Notes under the pieces: generated by a model | What the model saw: the letters and a program-made list of their open reading frames with translations, nothing else | The model's database searches: none | What the model was told of the DNA's origin: nothing | In this document: positions 31,400 to 36,515 of the stretch, one piece after another | Layout of the letters: every line of letters starts with the position of its first letter | Position numbering within the stretch: position 1 is the stretch's first letter | From: Clostridia bacterium | GTDB taxonomy: Bacteria > Bacillota > Clostridia > Lachnospirales > Anaerotignaceae | Direction of reading: 5' to 3' | Assembly (NCBI GenBank): GCA_009929735.1 | Contig: RZZU01000026.1 | Coordinates: 1-36,515, forward strand | DNA: 36,515 nt | Translations under genes and position numbers: made by a program

Positions 31400-32889
31400 T
31401 GACCCCCAATAAGTTAGACTTTGTAGCGAGGCAGTTTTTGGCTGCTTCGCTATTTTTTATGCAACCAGGAGACTGAGCCTGTATTCTACAGGACGCATCC
31501 ATCCTATTTTTTCTTTAATCCGTTTCTCATTATAATACTTTATGTATTTGTCTATTTATCTTTCAGTTGCTCATAACTATAATAAACCACGCCATAATAC
31601 CTCTCTTGTTTCATAATTCCAAAGAAGTTTTCCATTACTGAATTATCATGTCAGTTTATTTTTTGAGACATACTTTGGAAGTTTTTTTTCTTTCAGCGTA
31701 TAACTATAAGCTTTCATCTGATAAGTCCACCCTTGTTCAGAATGAAAGGTACACCTGTATTTACAATCGTTTGTACTTTCTATGGCTTCATTCAAAGCAT
31801 TTATTACCTTCTCAGCAGATGGTCGCCTGGAAATACTATAACTAATGATTTCTCTATTACACATATCCACAAATGGAGCAAGGTAAATTTTTTTGATAAT
31901 CATTTTCCTTTATCATCTATTTCATATTATTTAAATTTAGATGTGTCAGTTGTAATCTTTTGGCGTGGAATGTGAGTTTCAAAACGTCTATGAATTCTAT
32001 TGGGAAAAATCTTTCCAACCTTGCCTTTATAGAATTGTATTTCCGACTTTTTCTAGTAAACGAAGCAACTTGAAGCCCAAGCTTCTGAACAATTCGTTGA
32101 ACACGTTTCTTGTTTACAATAAGTCCCTGCTTTCTTAATCTTCTATAAATCCGACAAGCCAAACTCTTTGTTTTCTCTTCTAATTTCAAGAATTCTTTCT
32201 CAAGATTCTCATTATGGGTTTTTCTATCAAATCGTTTTTGCCAGTACATATATGTTGATTTGGGAAAACCTGTGAATGCGAGAATATCTTTTATTTTAAA
32301 GTCTCCTCGGAAGCTGTGGATGATTCTCGTTTTTTTTCAGAAGCGCTTCTTCCTCTAAACGCAGCCTCCTCAATTCTTTTAAATAGGCATTCTCTATTTG
32401 CAGCTTAAGCAACGCATCCTCAAGCTATTTCACGTGTTCAGCGATTGTTTAAGCCTCTCTACTTTTTGTGAATGGCCGACTAGGAGATTCTTTTGATGCT
32501 TTCAATACTGTTTTTCGTCCCTTCAGCTTTGAAAGCACTTACCCATCGGGTAATTACCGTTGGCGTGAGAATTCCTTCCGTTATCGCAAGTTCCTGATAT
32601 GAAATATCTGTTGTTAAATAAAACTCTACCACATAAAGCTTGAAATCAAAAGAATAATGCTTATTTGAATGAGAACCTAAAAGACCTTCATTGCCAAAAG
32701 AACTATAAGCATTAACCCATTTCCTCATATCTTTTCCTGGGGGCATACCATGATTTCAGTTAGAAAAGCATAGCTACCTTCACCATTTAAATAAGCAATA
32801 ACGGTTCTTTTTTTAAATTCAAAACTATACTTTGCCATAAAAAATCGACCTCCAATTGTTAGATTTTTAGGTCTAACATTTTGGGGTCG
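31400..32889 (-). mobile_element. Degenerate IS3/IS150-group insertion sequence
   Basis: Inverted repeats TGACCCCCAATAAGTTAGAC (31400-31419) and GTCTAACATTTTGGGGTCG (32871-32889). Minus-strand OrfA remnants (MAKYSFEFKKRTVIAYLN... near 32836, then KWVNAYSSFGNEGL and FKLYVVEFYLTTDISYQELAI at 32480-32746) and OrfB remnants (RKQGLIVNKKRVQRIVQ at 31917-32249; PFVDMCNREIISYSISRRPSAEKVINAL at 31646-31903) are in different frames with stops. Not functional. Confidence 0.82.
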
Positions 32890-32929
32890 GTTCATAAAAA
32901 TATTCCGTTTGAAGGTTTGTTTTTTGGTG

Positions 32930-33981
32930 AATAGACGAAGAAATGCCCCCTGAAAAAACAGGCTTTACGGGAAATGGTTAGTGCTACCTAAGAGAATATC
33001 CGTTCAAAGATGGTACAGATGTAACTACACTCATGAGGGAAATGATGTCAGTCATACTTGAGGGTAGTTTGGATGGTGAAATGGATGAGGAATTGGGATA
33101 CTCCAAGTATGATTTTCGGAATAAAGAAGCAGAAAACAGCAGAAATGGCTATAATACAAAACACTGCATACCAGTTATGGCGAAATGGAGTTAGATGTTC
33201 CCCGTGACCGCAATGGTGAATTTGAACCGAAAAGTGTAAAGAAATATCAGATGGCATCGTCAGTCGAATTTCAGACAAAATAATTCCTGTCATAACAGAA
33301 TGGCAGGAGCGACGCCAGAAGAAAGTTATGCCGTAGTATTTATGGATGCCATTCATTTTCATGTTGGAAGTGAAAGCTGAATTGTAAAAACAGTCTATAT
33401 TTCCATTGGCATTGATATGAGCGGATGCAAGGATGTTCTCGGGATGTATGTGGGTGAAAATGAAAGTGAAAAATTCCGGCTGACTATCATGAATGGATTA
33501 AAGAACCGTGGAGTACGGGATGTACTGATTGCTAGCGTACATGGATTAACCGACTTCCCCAAAGCAATTGAGGTAGTTTTTCCACAAACAAAAATTCAAC
33601 AGTGCAACGAAATACGACGAGGTTCGTTGCCTACAAGGATAGCAACCCACTCATGGCTGATTTAAAGTGTGTTTATGCAGCACCTCTGAAAAAGATATCA
33701 CCTTCATGCAATGGGGAGGGAAATACCCCCAAATAGCAAAGTTCTGGAGGGATAGCTGGGTGAACCATTCTACTTATTTTAAACACTCTGAAGCAGTCCG
33801 CAGACTTATTTATACCACAAATGCAATCGAAGGCTTTAACCCGCAGCTCCGGAAGGTGACCAATAGCAAGACGGTGTTTCCTACCGATGACAGCCTATTA
33901 AAAATGCTGTATCTGGCCACCATGGACAGAAAAAATGGACCGGACACCATCAGGACTGGGGTCAGATTCATTCTAAACTAG
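32930..33981 (+). pseudogene. Degenerate IS256-family transposase
   Basis: Plus-strand fragments in several frames: VTTLMREMMSVILEGSLDGEMDEELGYSKYD, GEMELDVPRDRNGEFEPKSVKKYQ, MGSYVGENESEKFRLTIMNGLKNRGV-like at 33417-33665, and KFWRDSWVNHSTYFKHSEAVRRLIYTTNAIEGFNPQLRKVTN at 33667-33981. These are the IS256 N-terminal, DDE-core and C-terminal signatures. Several frameshifts and stops, so inactive. Ends not precisely visible. Confidence 0.82.
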
Positions 33982-34202
33982 AAATATTATTTGAAGAACG
34001 ATTATCCTGAAAATCGAAATAATCCAGGTGCTTAGGACTGCCAGATGGGAGTTTTTTTAACAACCTCAAAAACAGTTTTATCGTAAAACATGGGCAAGAA
34101 CCACAGAAAAATGGCCTTGCCATAAATAATTATCAATTTTTTATGGCAGTTTTTTGAATTTACACGGACCTTGAAACGGTATTGTAATATAAAATAATTA
34201 GG

Positions 34203-34255
34203 CGACTAATAAGGACTGACTCCTGTATTTTACAGGAATCAGTCCTTATTAGTCG
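34203..34255. repeat. Long near-perfect hairpin
   Basis: Stem of 17 bp (CGACTAATAAGGACTGA / TCAGTCCTTATTAGTCG), a C/A mismatch, 7 bp (TCCTGTA / TACAGGA), 3-base loop. Too long for a usual terminator; could be a MITE-like or IS end. The interval 34260-34700 around it has no gene; it contains a smaller TTGATAAA / TTTATCAA inverted repeat near 34644-34669. Confidence 0.6.
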
Positions 34256-34704
34256 AATTTATTTCTGTAGTCCATCTTCTTAACCTTCCAATAGCAATTC
34301 TGCCACTTAACCTCAGGGATTGACCAGTTTTCAACAAGCGATTTTACAGGGAATTCCGAGGATTCATGACATGGAAAACTTATATCCCAGCTCTCGGGAA
34401 CCTCTTATTTCAAGCCTTTTTCACGCACCTACTTGTCCGCTCTTGACATTAACGTTATCGTCTTAACACGGGGCGAGAGTTGGCATCAGCTATATCCTTT
34501 GCTGAGAATTCTATAGTCACGGCTACGTTCCAAAGGTGGATTAAGAGCTAGCAAGTGCATTTTTTTGCGTTTGGTTGTTCAAGAGAACTGGTCAGCGATA
34601 GGATAAGAATCCCGTCGTCTATGGTGACATTTATACTAAACGATTGATAAATTATGTACCGTTTATCAACACTTCTCTCCGCCTAAAGGTCAAAGAGTAT
34701 CCCG

Positions 34705-35850
34705 TCATCCTACTACAAAAACTTCCACACGATTCCTACCGTTTTGTTTAGCCTGATATAAAGCACTATCCGCATTTTTATAAGCTTCTTCGTAAGAATA
34801 TTCTTCGTTTCCTGTCAAAACCGCAACCCCAAAGCTAGCAGTTATCATGATTTCAGTATCTTTTATCTGAATGCTCGTTTTATCAACAAACTGTCGAAGC
34901 TTTTCGGCAATTTTTTCACCCTCGTCGACGGAAGTATGTGATAACAGTATAAGAAACTCATCTCCGCCCCATCTTGAAAGTACATCAGTATTTCGAATAT
35001 TATTCTTGAGAACAGCCGCCACTTCTTATATAATTTTGTCGCCCACTGGGTGTCCATAGGCATCATTAATTTTCTTGAATCTATCAATATCTAAAATTAC
35101 TATACAAGCTGAGTATTTATATCTGCTCATCATTGATATCTCTCTAGTTAGGAGTTCTTCAAATTTTCTCCTATTATAAGCGCCTGTCAATTGATCATAG
35201 TAAGCTAATCGCTCAAGCTCACGGTTTTTTTCAATAAAATCAATTTGGTGCTCTGATATTTGTTGCTTTTGCTGCAGGTTCAGCACAGATGTATTCCACA
35301 GCAAAATTGACAGGAAATATCCAAGAGCAACAGCAATTAGCCCATTTACCCGATTGGAAAGAAGGATTGCTTGATTCGTTTGAGTTAATGCAAGGGCAAA
35401 ATAGTAGCCCAAAAAAGCTATCCCATAAAGATAAACAGAAACAGTTGGCTTTAATAAAAACAACATCCCTATAATAATACAACTGATTAAAAAAGGTGTT
35501 ATACTTGCTGTTACTAGCTGATCAATCGTCACAAGGGCTATGGCAATTGAAAAAATAGAAACAACAGCAAGATATTGAACAATGCACATTAATGTTGACT
35601 GCTCCGTCCTTTTCTTGAGAAAATATGATAATCCGCCTAGTACAAACATTGTAATAACTAACGCAACATGACATAAAATTATTCCCATTCGCCACTTCAT
35701 CTCAACAGAATTCCCTAAAGAAAAATTCATATAAAAAAATATGATGCAAGCAGTACTGACAGGTATCGAAAATAGCGAAAAAAAGAATGTTCGCCTAATA
35801 TTGATTAAAGCAGTATCCTTAAAATCTGTGCAAATAACAAAACCGTTCAA
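34705..35850 (-). pseudogene. Membrane GGDEF diguanylate cyclase gene with in-frame stop
   Basis: One reading frame from about 35850 to 34705, 382 codons, interrupted by a single TAA at 35026-35028 (between GDKII and EVAAVL). About six membrane helices (residues 20-190), then the GGDEF domain: AYYDQLTGAYNRRKFEELL and DIDRFKKINDAYGHPVGDK before the stop, SRWGGDEF after it. Without readthrough the active GGDEF motif is lost. The upstream start is uncertain (TTG). Confidence 0.7.
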
Positions 35851-35885
35851 TAAACACCATCCCCTAGTCCGTTTGTACTTAAAAG

Positions 35886-36443
35886 CTATATTTCCTTTTC
35901 CGGTTGATGTTCAAGGAATTTAATAGCCATTTCTTCGAAAAGTGGCTTGCTAATCAGATATCCCTGCATTTTATCACAGCCACAGGCTTTTAAATACTTC
36001 ATTTGCTTTTCATGCTCTACACCTTCGGCCACAACAGAGTGTCCTAGCTTATGCGCCAATGAGATGATATCACTTGTTATTGTTTCTTCGGTATTTAGAA
36101 ATAAGAGTTTATCAATAAACGACTTATCTATTTTCAAACAGCTTACATTTAATTCTCGTTCCCTAGAGAGAGAAGAATAGCCTGTACCAAAGTCATCAAT
36201 GGAACACCTGATACCGTAAGCCCTAAGCCTACCAAGAATTTTATTAATTTCATCGAATTTTGATGAAAAAACAGATTCCGTAAGCTCCAGAATGATATGC
36301 TCTGGATCTACCTTCATCTTTGTAATGGTATTCATCAGGTCTTCAACAAAGCCTTTATTACGTAGTTGGATAGCTGAAATATTAATTGCTACGTTTATTG
36401 TATCGTATCCAATGGATGACCTGATATAATAAAGTTGTAACAC
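35886..36443 (-). pseudogene. 5'-truncated EAL-domain phosphodiesterase gene
   Basis: C-terminal EAL segment: NISAIQLRNKGFV, ELTES, IDDFGTGYSSL, LKIDKSFID, EGVE and MQGYLISKPL. The N-terminal ExL portion is missing. The break is at about 36436, where the DNA turns into another mobile element's sequence (TGTAACACC...). Confidence 0.7.
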
Positions 36444-36515
36444 CTATGTATAGTTTGGTAAAATAAAACTAATACAAGGAGATGTTGCTAATGTCAAACA
36501 ATCATTATGAGCCTG
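36436..36515 (+). mobile_element. Left end of an insertion sequence interrupting the EAL gene
   Basis: Starts TGTAACACC at about 36436, with AAGGAGATG upstream of ATG 36491, which opens MSNNHYEP, as in IS3-family OrfA starts. Cut by the window end. Identity tentative. Confidence 0.5.

Noticed and set aside
34260..34700. Possible gene in the gap before the GGDEF gene
   Set aside because: Stops in all frames and no ribosome binding site; looks like decayed sequence.
1..36515. tRNA or rRNA genes
   Set aside because: I found no cloverleaf or rRNA-like segment; the attachment site is in a protein gene.

Overview
The window is most of an integrated contractile-tailed (myovirus-type) prophage of a low-to-moderate GC Firmicute, probably of class Clostridia. 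Evidence for the host group is the AGGAGG-type ribosome binding sites, SigA-like promoters, an AbrB-type regulator, a large serine integrase and the general protein repertoire. The genus cannot be read from the sequence alone. The left prophage end lies outside the window. The right end is near 31.04-31.06 kb, where the integrase gene abuts the 3' part of a host polysaccharide deacetylase gene.

Layout. From 1 to 19.7 kb, all on the minus strand and read right to left, lies one packed late operon: small and large terminase (lambda GpA type), gpW-like joining protein, lambda GpB-type portal, prohead protease, major capsid, DUF2190 decoration protein and connectors. It continues with tail sheath, tail tube, a tail assembly chaperone with a predicted -1 frameshift, tape measure, gpX, gpD, gpV, gpU, gp25, gpJ, gpI and the tail fibres. 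The last fibre runs off the window. So a P2-like contractile tail is joined to a lambda/Mu-like head. At 19.7-20.0 kb is a gene-poor interval with a terminator and a cos-like motif. From 20.0 to 25.5 kb, minus strand, is the early/middle region: a late-regulator-like protein, small Cys-rich proteins, RecU, a PP-loop (PAPS reductase family) enzyme, an HUH rolling-circle Rep-like protein, a PC4-type protein and AbrB. No helicase, primase or polymerase is visible, so the HUH protein is the best candidate replication initiator.

The most unusual region is 25.46-27.77 kb. Four near-identical 58-bp elements, each a putative promoter followed by an inverted repeat, drive four unrelated tiny plus-strand genes. 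Each of these converges tail-to-tail (overlapping or nearly touching) with an equally small minus-strand gene. The minus genes have their own repeated leader motif. This modular array sits beside the immunity region and looks like a swappable accessory-gene (moron, anti-defence or superinfection) locus.

From 27.8 to 28.7 kb is the genetic switch: a Cro-like gene leftward and an XRE repressor rightward, separated by three perfect TACTA-N5-TAGTA operators spaced about three helical turns apart. The leftward promoter is a near-consensus TTGACA-N17-TATTAT. Next comes an MntA/HepT (type VII) toxin-antitoxin pair, then the large serine integrase (29.5-31.0 kb).

From 31.05 kb to the end is decayed host DNA: the deacetylase 3' fragment, a degraded IS3/IS150-like element, a degraded IS256-family transposase, a long hairpin, a GGDEF protein gene with one in-frame stop, an EAL gene cut at its 5' end, and the first codons of another IS transposase.
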